DNA of 64,000 nt from Variovorax sp. V93 (GTDB lineage Bacteria > Pseudomonadota > Gammaproteobacteria > Burkholderiales > Burkholderiaceae_C), in the NCBI RefSeq assembly GCF_041154485.1, contig NZ_AP028669.1, forward strand, positions 4,526,001 through 4,590,000. The letters are read 5' to 3'. The translations under genes and the position numbers were made by a program. Positions 44,771 through 56,100 of this stretch are shown here, piece after piece (within the stretch, counting starts at the first letter, position 1; every line of letters starts with the position of its first letter). The notes under the pieces were generated by a model. That model had not been told where the DNA came from, did not search any database, and saw nothing but the letters and a program-made list of their open reading frames with translations.

Positions 44771-46551
44771 ATCCGAAGCTCAATGCGCTTCGAAACCGAT
44801 CCAATTCGTCAAGTCCACTGAAGGTTCAGCACGGCTCATTGCTCGTCAATCTCGCCATTGCACTTAGTCTGATAGTCATCGTTCTCATCGGGACCGAACT
44901 AGGCTATCTTTTTTTTATGAAGCGTGAGCTACAAAAATCTGCGGACCTGGCCGCGCTCGCCGGTGCTCAGCAGATATCAGTTGCAGGCGGTTGTGCGAAC
45001 GCCATAACTGCTGCAAAGCTTAGTGCCAATGGCGCCAGCAACACAGATCCGAGCCGGAATCTCCCTCCAACCTTTATGCTGGTCGACGGAGATATCGAAT
45101 GCGGCCAATGGGATCCTGCCAAGACAACTATCGATCATTTTGAGCCTGCAGCCAGTAACCTGAATGCCGTTCGCGTCACGATCAGCAAGGCCCCTATTGC
45201 CATTCTTCCTTTTTTTGATGCGGATCGAACAATTCGGGCCAAGGCAGTAGCGGCAAATGATCCGATCGCTTCGTTTTCTCTGGGCACAGGCGTTGCTGGC
45301 CTCAACGAGGGTGCTGTCAATCAACTCCTGAGTGCATTGCTCGGGACCGGCAACAAGATCAGTCTCAGGTTGGTGGACTATCAAGGCCTAGCGAGCGCAC
45401 AGATTCGGTTGCTTGATCTGATCACCGTCATTCCTAATGTCGGAACGGTGGATGAGCTTCTCAACACGCGAATTCAGTTGAATGACCTCATGCTAGCCAT
45501 GGTTCAGGCTCTCGGTACTTCCAATACGTTGGCGGTACAAGCACTTAACTCCATCATTTCTACCAATGTGAAGTCTGCAGAAGTAAGGCTTGGCGATCTG
45601 ATCAAGGTCACCACACCTTCTTCAGAGGGAGCCGCCAGTGCAGCGATCAACGTATTGGATTTATTGACCACCTCGGCCCAGATCGCCAATGGAAAGAATC
45701 TGGTCAAGCTCGGCACGGCTATCGATCTGGGTGCACTGGCCAAAGCCGATGTGCAGCTTGTGGTTGTCGAACCGCCATCCATCGCCATCGGTCCTGCGGG
45801 AAAGGACGGCCAGGGCAACTGGCGCACACAGGCACATTCGGCCGCAGTGAGAATGCGCCTCGATGTCACGCTGGTGGATACCAACGAAATCCCGGGGCTC
45901 TCTTGGTTAGTCAAGGTGACGCTGCTGCGCCTACCGATCTACATCGAAGTTGCCCAAGGGAATGCTCGACTGAGCAATATCCAGTGCGCAAATGACCGGG
46001 CCGACTGCAGAGTCGCCATAGAGGCCAAGCCTGGGCTTGCGAGCATCTGCATCGCGAGCGTTTCCGATACCTTGATGTTGAACACGACTGTCCCTGTCGA
46101 CTGCAAGGCGATGCCGAGCGTCAAGATCAGCGAGATCGCCCTGATCGGGGGTCTACTTCCCATCCTGCAGGTCAATGCCAAGATACCTGTGCAAGCAGAA
46201 ATCCCCGATACCAACTACCAGACCCTCACGTTCAACGGCGTTATCGGCGACGGTGACGATATCCAGACCGTGAACTCCAACGCCGTCGGCTCTGTTCTTT
46301 CCAATACGCTCGGCAATTTCACCGCCGCCACAAAGTGGGACTTGACCCTCGTGGCTCTCGGGATTCTTCCGCTCGGATTGGGCGACGTCCTGTCTCCATT
46401 GCTGGCTTTCGTGCTGAGTATCCTGGCTCCATTGTTCAGCTTGCTCGATGCGATCATCGTTCCGCTGCTAAATCTGCTCGGTGTGCAGCTCGGCTATGCC
46501 GATGTCCGCCTTCTGTCTCTTCTGTGCGGCGAGGCCAAGCTTGTCTATTAG
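44767..46551 (+). CDS. tadG: TadG-like pilus assembly protein
   Basis: A 594-aa protein with one N-terminal TM (LLVNLAIALSLIVIVLIGTE) followed by KRELQKSADLAALAGAQQ, the TadG (Flp assembly) signature. The large periplasmic part is beta-rich with repeated I-x-L-x-D-L patterns and two C-terminal hydrophobic stretches. The GC content is clearly lower than in flanking genes. It closes the Tad operon, 24 bp before the sigma-54 activator. Confidence 0.85.
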   Translation: MNPKLNALRNRSNSSSPLKVQHGSLLVNLAIALSLIVIVLIGTELGYLFFMKRELQKSADLAALAGAQQISVAGGCANAITAAKLSANGASNTDPSRNLPPTFMLVDGDIECGQWDPAKTTIDHFEPAASNLNAVRVTISKAPIAILPFFDADRTIRAKAVAANDPIASFSLGTGVAGLNEGAVNQLLSALLGTGNKISLRLVDYQGLASAQIRLLDLITVIPNVGTVDELLNTRIQLNDLMLAMVQALGTSNTLAVQALNSIISTNVKSAEVRLGDLIKVTTPSSEGAASAAINVLDLLTTSAQIANGKNLVKLGTAIDLGALAKADVQLVVVEPPSIAIGPAGKDGQGNWRTQAHSAAVRMRLDVTLVDTNEIPGLSWLVKVTLLRLPIYIEVAQGNARLSNIQCANDRADCRVAIEAKPGLASICIASVSDTLMLNTTVPVDCKAMPSVKISEIALIGGLLPILQVNAKIPVQAEIPDTNYQTLTFNGVIGDGDDIQTVNSNAVGSVLSNTLGNFTAATKWDLTLVALGILPLGLGDVLSPLLAFVLSILAPLFSLLDAIIVPLLNLLGVQLGYADVRLLSLLCGEAKLVY

Positions 46552-46575
46552 CGTGCCCCCTTTGTTCCTCGATTC

Positions 46576-48006
<1,431 letters not shown>

Positions 48007-48033
48007 ACTCGCTTCGATCCAGCCAACCAACGA

Positions 48034-49587
48034 TCAGCGATTTGCCAGCCGCGCGGCCCGGCGCAGCGGCGGGTTCGCCGCGGTTGCGGTGGCACCGCGG
48101 TCGGCCACGGGCTCGCTCGCGCAGCCTGCGTTGCTCGAGATGCACAGCGCGGTGAGCAGGCCGTCTTCGCTCAGCGCGGGGCGGTTCGGCGGGCCGAAGA
48201 TGCGGTCGATCCAGGCGTTGCTCGCGTCCGGGTCGATGCGCAGTTCGCCGGTGGTGCGCGCCAGGCGCAGCTCGGTGATGCGCAGGTCGAACACGGCGTC
48301 GACGTAGTCGAACAGCAGGTTGTAGTAGTCGAGCTGCGCGTCGAGCACCGCGGGCAGTGTTTCGCGGCCGAATTCCATCAGCCGGCGGCGCCCGCGGAAG
48401 GCCTGGCCCGATGTGCTGACGGCCTCCGCCAGCTGCCGCTCGCGCTCGCGTCCGGACACGGTGCGCGCCCATGAGGCCGAGGTGAGCTCCAGCAGGTTGA
48501 GCTTCACGCCTTCGAGCTTGGCTTCCTGGTTGGCGACTTCGGCCAGGGCCGACTTCAGGCGCAGTTGGCGGTCGAAGCCGTTGCCGAAGTTCCAGTTGAG
48601 CTCGAAGGCCGCGCGCGTCGGGTCTTGCGGCGACACGCCGCGCGGGTCCTTGCTCTTGACGACCACCGCGTCCACGGTCGGCCAGATGCTGGCCTCCTGC
48701 TGGTCGACCAGGGCCTGGGCGCGCGCCACGCGGCCCTTGGCTTCGGCGATCTCGGTGCTGCGCTCCTCGGCGCGGCGCAGGGCCTCTTCCTGCGAGGCGA
48801 TGCGCCAGTACGCGGGCGCGGCCAGCACGGGCAGCGAATCGGTGTTGGGCGTGAACCTGAAGTAGGTGTTGAACTTGGCCAGCGCCTCGTCGCGCTGCGC
48901 CTGGAAGTCGGACTCGCGCGCAGCCACGCTGGCGCGGCGCGCGGCCGCCATGTTGAGGTCGTTCTCGCCGGCGGCGCCCAGCGCCACGCGGCGAGCCTCG
49001 GCCTTCGAGAGCTCGGCCACCACCTCGGTGGACTTGCGCGCAATCTGCTTCTTGAGGTCGAAGCGCTGCACCTGCAGGTAGGCGGTCAGTGCATCGAGCA
49101 CCACCTTCTGCGAGGTGGTGGCGACGGCCTCGTCGTCGGCCTGGTTGCCGGCCTCGGCGGCGCGCACCGCGGCGTTCATGGCACCGCCGTCGATCAGGCT
49201 CAGGCGCGCCTCGGCGGTGAGCACGGTGTAGCTCTCGCTCCTGGCGTTGTCCGCGCCGCTGTTGTAGGTGCCGGAGGCGGTGCCCATCTTGAAGCGCGGG
49301 TAGCGGGCCTTCTTGGCGGCGTCCACGCCAAAGCTGCTGGTGTTGGCGGCGGCTTGCGCGGTCTGCACTTCGGGGTAGTCCTGCGACAGCGCAATGAGCG
49401 CCTGCTTGACGCGCTGCGCATAGCTGGCGGCGCCGATCGACGGCGCGGAAAGCCGGCGCGCCGCCGCCAGCTGCGCGGGCGCCTCCTGCGCCAGGGCGCC
49501 AGGAGGAAGCGCGAAGCTCGCGCACAGCACTGCGCAAAGAACACCGGGGCCCGTTCGGCGCCGGCCAGCCAGGTTGCGGCCCATCAT
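48034..49587 (-). CDS. TolC-family outer-membrane secretion channel
   Basis: A 517-aa outer-membrane efflux protein. A signal peptide ending ALAQ is followed by two repeats of long coiled-coil helices (YAQRVKQALIALSQDYPEVQ; KVVLDALTAYLQVQRFDLKK). It is the outer-membrane part of the type I secretion system built with the HlyD and ABC proteins upstream. Its start overlaps the hlyD stop by 4 nt. It converges on the sigma-54 regulator with 27 bp between. Confidence 0.92.
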   Translation of the reverse strand: MMGRNLAGRRRTGPGVLCAVLCASFALPPGALAQEAPAQLAAARRLSAPSIGAASYAQRVKQALIALSQDYPEVQTAQAAANTSSFGVDAAKKARYPRFKMGTASGTYNSGADNARSESYTVLTAEARLSLIDGGAMNAAVRAAEAGNQADDEAVATTSQKVVLDALTAYLQVQRFDLKKQIARKSTEVVAELSKAEARRVALGAAGENDLNMAAARRASVAARESDFQAQRDEALAKFNTYFRFTPNTDSLPVLAAPAYWRIASQEEALRRAEERSTEIAEAKGRVARAQALVDQQEASIWPTVDAVVVKSKDPRGVSPQDPTRAAFELNWNFGNGFDRQLRLKSALAEVANQEAKLEGVKLNLLELTSASWARTVSGRERERQLAEAVSTSGQAFRGRRRLMEFGRETLPAVLDAQLDYYNLLFDYVDAVFDLRITELRLARTTGELRIDPDASNAWIDRIFGPPNRPALSEDGLLTALCISSNAGCASEPVADRGATATAANPPLRRAARLANR

Positions 49588-50900
49588 GGTTCGCGGAAGG
49601 CTTCGCGCCGCAGCTTGAGCACGGGACGAAGGATGTACCAGATGAACGGATCGGTCCCCACCTTCAGGTCGACCTCCGACTCCATGCCGGCGGTGACGCG
49701 GTTTTCTTCGCGCCCCACGTAGGCCTGGTCGGTGCTGACGAGGATGCGGTAGTACGGCGCCGAATTGGCAATGGCCGGATCGCGGTCGGCATCGGCGGCC
49801 ACCAGGGTGACCTTGCCTTCGACCGCGCCGTAGCGCAGGTAGTCGTAGGCCGTGATCTTCACGCGCGCCGCCTGGCCGACTTCGACGAAGCCGCGGTCGT
49901 TCGGATTCAGGCGGGCCTCGATCATGACCTCGTCCTTGTCGGGCACCACTTCCATGATGGCTTCGCCGGGCTTGATGACCCAGCCCGGGCTGGCGCTGCG
50001 CAGCCCCTTGACGATGCCGTCGGCGGGCGCCTTCACCATGGTGCGGGAACGCTGGGTGCGTGCACGCGCGAGGTCTTCGCTCAGGCTCGCGAACTGGCGC
50101 TCCACGGCGGCCAGCTCGTCGGACGCGCGGCGCCGGAAGCGGCCTTCGGCCTCGGCCATCTTGGCCTGCGCCTCGGTGATGGCGGCGCTCGCGGAAATGG
50201 CGCCCTGGCGCGCCACGGCCAGCTCGCTTCGCACGCCTTCGACCTGCCGGCGCTTCTCGAGCACCTCGACCTGCCCGACCAGCTTTTCATTGAGCAGCTG
50301 TTCCGAGATCTCGAGTTCCTTCTGCATCAGCGCGAGGCGGTCGTTCAGGCCCTTGACCTTGGCCTGCTGCTCGAGCTGCTTGCTGCGCGCGCCCTCCAGG
50401 CCCGACACCGCACCGGCCATTACGCCGCGCTGCTCGAGCGCGCGCGCCTCGTAGGCGCCGGTCTCGCCGTCGAGCACGCTCTCGTCGATGTCGGCGGCAA
50501 AGCTCTCGCGCCTGAGCGGCTGCCCGCGGCTCTCGGCCATGAGCCGGATGCGGGTGGCCTGGGTGGCGGCATAGCGCGCGGTGAGTTCCTCGAAATTGAG
50601 GCCGCTGCCGCCCAGGTCGATCTCCACCAGCGACTGGCCCTGCGTGACCCTGTCGCCTTCCTTGACCAGCACGTTGCTGACGATGCCGCCTTCCAGATGC
50701 TGGATCGACTTGACGCGGTCCGACGGGATCACGCGGCCCGGCGCCACCACCACGGTTTCCATCGGAAAGCCCAGGCCCACAACGGCCAGCAGCGCAACCG
50801 CACCGCCAATGACCCACTTTCGGCGCCGGCCCTCGGGCGATGTCTGCGTGGCGCGCTTGTGATCCTCGTCCTGAAGTATCTGCGGCAAATCTGATTTCAA
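49584..50900 (-). CDS. HlyD-family type I secretion adaptor
   Basis: A 438-aa membrane-fusion protein. It has a short cytoplasmic N-terminus, one TM (WVIGGAVALLAVVGLGFPME), lipoyl halves (GGIVSNVLVKEGDRVTQGQS; TMVKAPADGIVKGL), a long coiled-coil hairpin and a beta-barrel end. The start is taken as TTG at 50900, eight bases after GGGGA; the open frame to 50990 would overlap the ABC gene. It bridges the ABC and TolC components. Confidence 0.9.
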   Translation of the reverse strand: MKSDLPQILQDEDHKRATQTSPEGRRRKWVIGGAVALLAVVGLGFPMETVVVAPGRVIPSDRVKSIQHLEGGIVSNVLVKEGDRVTQGQSLVEIDLGGSGLNFEELTARYAATQATRIRLMAESRGQPLRRESFAADIDESVLDGETGAYEARALEQRGVMAGAVSGLEGARSKQLEQQAKVKGLNDRLALMQKELEISEQLLNEKLVGQVEVLEKRRQVEGVRSELAVARQGAISASAAITEAQAKMAEAEGRFRRRASDELAAVERQFASLSEDLARARTQRSRTMVKAPADGIVKGLRSASPGWVIKPGEAIMEVVPDKDEVMIEARLNPNDRGFVEVGQAARVKITAYDYLRYGAVEGKVTLVAADADRDPAIANSAPYYRILVSTDQAYVGREENRVTAGMESEVDLKVGTDPFIWYILRPVLKLRREAFREP

Positions 50901-50937
50901 GTCGCGGTCCCCAATTACTCTTCGATCGATCGGCTGC

Positions 50938-52782
50938 TCAGGCCATGGAACGGTTGGCGGCGGCGCCTTGCTGCGGATGCGCCTCGGCATCGTCCTCGCC
51001 CGCGGTGGAATCGGGGAGCGCCACCAGCGCCTTCTTCACGCCGAAGAGCTTCGGCACCATGACGGCGGCCGTGCCCTGTTCGACGTTGCCCTGCCCGGTC
51101 ACGTGGTAGACCACGCTGGCCGCCGACACGATGCGAAGCGAATGCGTGACCACCACCACGGTGCGCACCTTGGCCACCGCGAGCAGCGTGGCAAGCAGGG
51201 TGCGCTCGCTCTGGAAGTCGAGGTCGTTGCTGGGCTCGTCGAGCACCAGCACCGAGGGCTTGCGCAGGAAGCTCATGGCCAGCGCGAGCTTGCGCCGCTC
51301 GCCCACCGAGAGGCCGGTGCCGCCCTCGCCCACCACGGTGCGGTAGCCGTCGGGCATGCGCGAGATGAAGTCGTGCGCGCCCGAGAGCTTGCAGGCCGCC
51401 ACCACCTGCTCGTCGCTCTGGCCCGGGGCCGTGCGGCGCATGGTGTCGATCAGCGGGCCGCCGAACCAGTACACCTCCTGCGACAGGTAGCTGATCCAGC
51501 GCGAGAGCTCTTCCCGGCCGAATTGCGAAAGGTCGTACTCGCCGATGCTGATGACGCCGCGCGTGGGCGTGTACAGGCCCGAGAGCAGCTTGACCAGCGT
51601 CGACTTGCCGGCGCCGTTGCGCCCGACGATCACGTGCAGCCCGCCCGGCCCGATGTCGAGGTCGACGTTCTCGAGCACCGGCCGGTGCGCGTCTTCCGTG
51701 AAGCTGAAGCTCACGTCCTTCAGCGTGACGCGGCCCAGCGGCTGCGGCAGCGTCATGCCGGTGGGTGCCTTTTCGACCGGCTCGCCGAGCACCGTCTCGA
51801 GCCGCTTGGCCGCTTCCTTGGCCGCGGCCAGCGAGCGCCAGCTCGACACCAGGCCGGCCACCGGCTGCAGCGCCTTGAGGGCCAGCATGTTGGAGGCGAC
51901 CAGGCCGCCCACCGTCATCCATTGCTCCATCACCGAAATGGCGCCCACCGTGACCACGATGACCGAGAAGACCATCATCAGCACGGTGGTGCCGTCGCGC
52001 GCGGTTTCGATCTGCCCGTTCTTGCTGAAGCTTTCGCTCAGCCAGGAGTTATAGGACTGGCGCCACATCTCGATGGTGGGACCGTCGTTGGCCTGCGTCT
52101 TGAGCGTTTCGCGCGCGTTGCAGATTTCCGAGGTCATGCGGTCGAGGCCGCGGCCGCGCTGCACTTCCTCGACCCGCCCGCTGCGCACCTCGTCGGCCCA
52201 CCACCAAGCCAGGAAGACCATGATGGCAAGGAACAGCACCACCACCGGCAAGACCGGCAAGGCCACGATGCCGATCACGGCCAGTGCGAAGACCGCCATC
52301 GGCAAGTCGAAGATCGACTGCGCCAGGCCGCCGGTGACGGTGCCGCGCACCGAGGCCACGTCGCGGAAGAACTGGTGCCAGATCGAGGCCGGGCGCGCTT
52401 CGAGCGCACGCAGCGGACGATTGAGCATCGAATGCAGCAGCGCGCCCGACACGCCGTGGTCGATGATGGCGCCCGCATTGCGCAACAGGCGCGAACGCCC
52501 CGACCGCAGCCAGAACTCGATGCAAAGAAAGAACAGGATGCCGCACACCAGCGCGGCCAGCGTCGAGACGCCGCTGCGCGACAGCACGCGGTCATACACC
52601 TGGAGCAGGAAGATCGATGGCAGCAGGCCGAAGAGGCTGATGGGCAGCGAGCGCCAGGCCGCGCTCTTGACCAGCGGGTAGGCAGCCCGGAACGCGGTGT
52701 GCAGGGCACCCGCATACGGACTCGCACCTGGTTTTTCGGGCACCTCGGCCACCAGTTGGCTGGGCAAGAGAAACTTGATCAT
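50938..52782 (-). CDS. Type I secretion ABC transporter
   Basis: A 614-aa ABC exporter with a six-helix membrane domain (about 35-330; LLPSIFLLQVYDRVL) and an ATPase domain: Walker A GRNGAGKST, signature LSVGERRKLA (variant of LSGGQ), Walker B SVLVLDEPSNDLD and H-loop VVVTHS. There is no C39 peptidase domain, as for exporters of RTX or LapA-type adhesins. Direct repeats TGTTAC (52830-52835, 52841-52846) lie about 50 bp upstream. It presumably exports the adhesin at 56897-60097. Confidence 0.92.
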   Translation of the reverse strand: MIKFLLPSQLVAEVPEKPGASPYAGALHTAFRAAYPLVKSAAWRSLPISLFGLLPSIFLLQVYDRVLSRSGVSTLAALVCGILFFLCIEFWLRSGRSRLLRNAGAIIDHGVSGALLHSMLNRPLRALEARPASIWHQFFRDVASVRGTVTGGLAQSIFDLPMAVFALAVIGIVALPVLPVVVLFLAIMVFLAWWWADEVRSGRVEEVQRGRGLDRMTSEICNARETLKTQANDGPTIEMWRQSYNSWLSESFSKNGQIETARDGTTVLMMVFSVIVVTVGAISVMEQWMTVGGLVASNMLALKALQPVAGLVSSWRSLAAAKEAAKRLETVLGEPVEKAPTGMTLPQPLGRVTLKDVSFSFTEDAHRPVLENVDLDIGPGGLHVIVGRNGAGKSTLVKLLSGLYTPTRGVISIGEYDLSQFGREELSRWISYLSQEVYWFGGPLIDTMRRTAPGQSDEQVVAACKLSGAHDFISRMPDGYRTVVGEGGTGLSVGERRKLALAMSFLRKPSVLVLDEPSNDLDFQSERTLLATLLAVAKVRTVVVVTHSLRIVSAASVVYHVTGQGNVEQGTAAVMVPKLFGVKKALVALPDSTAGEDDAEAHPQQGAAANRSMA

Positions 52783-52862
52783 GGGAAAGGGCCGATCCGT
52801 CCGGCAATGACGCCTGCGCCATTATCGACTGTTACCCAGTTGTTACAAGACAAAATCTATGC

Positions 52863-53159
52863 TTACGAAGTGCTGCAGCGTGACATACGTCTCAGCGTGT
52901 GCGACACCGATTCGGCATGGGCCGCCGCAGCATCCTTGGCGGTCTCGACCCACAGGCTGCAGTCCGCCGCTTTTCTTGCCGCGACCGGCGCCGCCTCGTC
53001 TTTCGGCAGGCCCTGCGCCAGCACCAGCGCGACGTTGGCGCACAGCAACATGCAAAGCAGCCAGGCGCAAAGCAGCTGCAGCCAGCCCAGCCACCACCGG
53101 CGCTGCGGCGCCGCCTCGCGGCGGTAGGGCAAGGAGGCTTGGGCATTCAGTTTGATCAT
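52863..53159 (-). CDS. Small single-TM protein of the adhesin cluster
   Basis: A 98-aa protein: a basic N-terminus (SLPYRREAAPQRRWW), one TM (WLGWLQLLCAWLLCMLLCAN) and a charged, probably periplasmic tail with two cysteines. It overlaps the stop of the Mur-ligase-like gene by 4 nt (ATGA), so it is translated with it. It may anchor or regulate that large protein. No family is recognised. Confidence 0.75.
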   Translation of the reverse strand: MIKLNAQASLPYRREAAPQRRWWLGWLQLLCAWLLCMLLCANVALVLAQGLPKDEAAPVAARKAADCSLWVETAKDAAAAHAESVSHTLRRMSRCSTS

Positions 53160-56100
53160 GGCAATGCTTTCAGAACCCGGGCCAGCCGGGACAGGCCGAC
53201 GCCGGCAGAACTCTTGGCCAGCACCCAGTCGCCGGGCTGCAGCAGACCGCCCAGCGCGGTCGACAGATCGGACACATCGACGAACCAGTGCGAGCGCACC
53301 TTGGTGCGGATGCGCGCATGCAGCGCCCGCATCAGCGGGCCGCACAGCAGCACGCGGTCGGGCTGGGATGCGAGCAGCTCGGGCTCCAGGTCCAGGTGGT
53401 GGCGCTGCGCGGCGGGGCCGAGCTCCTGCATGTCGCCGAGGATCGCCACGCGCCGTGCCGGCTCGCAGGGTGCCTGCGACAGCAGCTCGAGCGCGGCGCG
53501 CATCGAACTCGGGTTGGCGTCGTAGGTTTCGTCGATCAGCTTGAAGCTGCCGCCGCCGATGTGGATGGTGTGCAGCGCGCCCCGTCCGCCCGGCGGCTCG
53601 AACTGCGCAAAGGGCTCGACCGCGGCGGCCAGCTTCAGGCGCATCGCTTGCAGGGCCGCCAGCGCCGCCACGGCGCTCGCGCCCATGTGGCGCCCCGGCG
53701 CATTGAGCCGAAGCTGGAACGGCTCGCCGAGCACCTGGGCCTGCACCTCGCCATGGTCGAACGAGAGCAGCCGCACGTCGGCGTCCCTGTGCTCGCCATA
53801 GGTCACGATCTGCAGCTGGTGCGCCATGGCGGCTTCGGCAAAGGTCGCGAACTCGGGGAGGTCGCGGTTCAGCACCGCGCTGTCGCCGGGCGCCATGCCC
53901 TCGAAGATGCGGCTGTCCATGCGCGCGGCGGCTTCCGAAGGCCCGCGGTGCTTTTGCGACGCGGCCGACAGCCCCGTCACCACGGCCAGCATCGGCCGCA
54001 CCAGCTGGGTCGAGGCCAGCATGTGCGGCGAGCCCATCTCCAGCACCCAGTAGGCCGCATGCCGCGGCATGCAGGTCAGGTTCCAGGCCATGCCCGAGGG
54101 CAGGCTGACGTTGCCTTCGGGCCGGCCAACCTCGCCCCACACGGCCAGGGCGTCGGCCAGCATCGCGGCCACGGTGCTGCCGGTCGTGCCGCTGCCCAGC
54201 ACGCCGCAGACGCGCCCCGTGAATTCGGTGCGCGCATGCGCGCCCAGCGCGAGCACGGCCTGCGGCACGTCGTCCACCTGGAGCACCGGTACCCGCTTGT
54301 CGAGGTGCGGTGCGGGATCGGTGCACAGCACGGCGGCCGCCGGCTGCAGCACGCCCTTGAGCGCCACCGCGGCCAGCGGCGTCTTCGAGGGCCGCGGCTG
54401 GTGCTCGAACACCACGCGGCCCTTGCGCAGGAAGGAGCGCTGCGTCACGCCGCTGGCGCGCCAGCCGTCTTCCGGGCGCACCACCCATTCGCCGCCGGTC
54501 ACGCGCGCCATTTCGCTCGCGGTCCAGGCGGCGCCGCCGTCGTCCCTCGCGCTCCCCGCGCCGGGCACGGCCGGGCGCTCCAGCAGGTAGCGGCGATAGG
54601 CCACGAAGCCCGACACGTACTGCGCCACGTCGTCGATGCGCACCCGGAACGCGTGGTGCCGGATGAAGAAGGAGCCGACGATGGTGGAAGGCCGGCGGAA
54701 GTACATCGCCATCTCGGGCCAGAAGAAGCCGTTCTGCAGGTAGTGGGCGCGGTACTCCAGCGCGCGGTAGAACTTCTCGGTGTCGAGCTCGTCCAGCAGG
54801 TGCCGCATGGCGGGCGTGGCCTCGAGCCGCTGCAGCATCTGCTGGGCCGCGAGCATGAGCTCGAGCAGCGTCGGAAAGGTGGTCTTGCGGTCGAGCACGA
54901 AGTCCAGGTACCCGGCCACGTTCTGCAGGCCGAAGCGAAAGTACTTTTCCTGCGGGTTCCAGCGCGTGAGTTCGTTGACGCAGCAGCTCAGCCAGTGGTC
55001 GTGCGCCTGCCAGTGCTGGCTCGCGATGAAGTGGTCGAAGGCCTTCTCGACCACGGCGAGCCACCTTGCATCGCGCGTGAGGCCGTAAAGGCGCATGAGG
55101 CCGTAGGCCGCCTCGCCGTCGTAGTAGATGACGCGCGAGGCCTGCTTCACGCGCAGGTCGCCGGCATGCAGCACGTGGCTGAAGCTGCCGGTGGCGCCGT
55201 CCTGCAGCGACGCGATGCCCAGCGCCAGCTTTTCCAGCAGCGGCAGCCAGTCGCGCGTGTCCATGGCCTCGCAGTACTTGACCAGGGCCAGCACGCAGGC
55301 GGCATTGCCGCCCAGCCTGATCTCTTCGCCGGTGTCGACGAGGAAAGCGACCTCGGTGCCGTCGGCGAGCGTGTAGCTGCGGATGAGCGTGTTCGCGAGA
55401 TGATCGAGCGCGCGGTCGATGGCCAGGCGCAGCTTGTCGTCGCGCACGAGCTCCCACGCCTCGATCATGGCGCTCAGCACGCTCGCGTGGCGCATCGCGT
55501 CATAGGTCGGAATGCGCCGGTCGAAGCACGGAAAGTAGCCGTACACGAAGAGCCCGTCGTCCTGCACCTGGCGCGCGAGGTACGACGCGCCGCTGCGCAC
55601 CAGGTCGAGCGCCGACTGCGGAGTGAGGGCCGGCGCCTGGCGGCGTCCGGCATCGAGCCCCGTGCCCACGAGCTTGTGCACGACGCCGTCGGCCTGGCAG
55701 AAGACGCCCACCGTCGCCAGCAGGTAGACCCGCCGGTCGGCCGGCAGCTCGAGCGGGAGCGCACGTGCGAAGCGCGCCTGGCCATAGGCCTCGAAGTTGC
55801 GCACATTCACCACCGCATGCGCAATGGTCGAATCGCCGCTCAGCATGGCGTTGGCGTTGAGCTCCTGCTCGGTGAACGCGGTCTCGAAGTCCTGGTCGAA
55901 GGCCAGGCCGAGGCGGAAGTAGTTGCGCTTGACGCCGGCGAGCTGGGCCTTGAACTGCGCCCAGTCCATCGGGCTTGCGCCCTCGACCCAGTCGATGCGC
56001 AGCCATGGCGAGACGATGCCGCAGTCGCGCACCCAGCGCTCCACGGCCTCGGCACCTTCGTGCCACGCGGTTTCGAAGTCGGCCGCGCGCGCGTGCACCA

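Noticed and set aside
52783..52862. Sigma-54 promoter ahead of the T1SS ABC gene
   Set aside because: TGGCGC and TTGC elements are present but their spacing is three bases too long for sigma-54.
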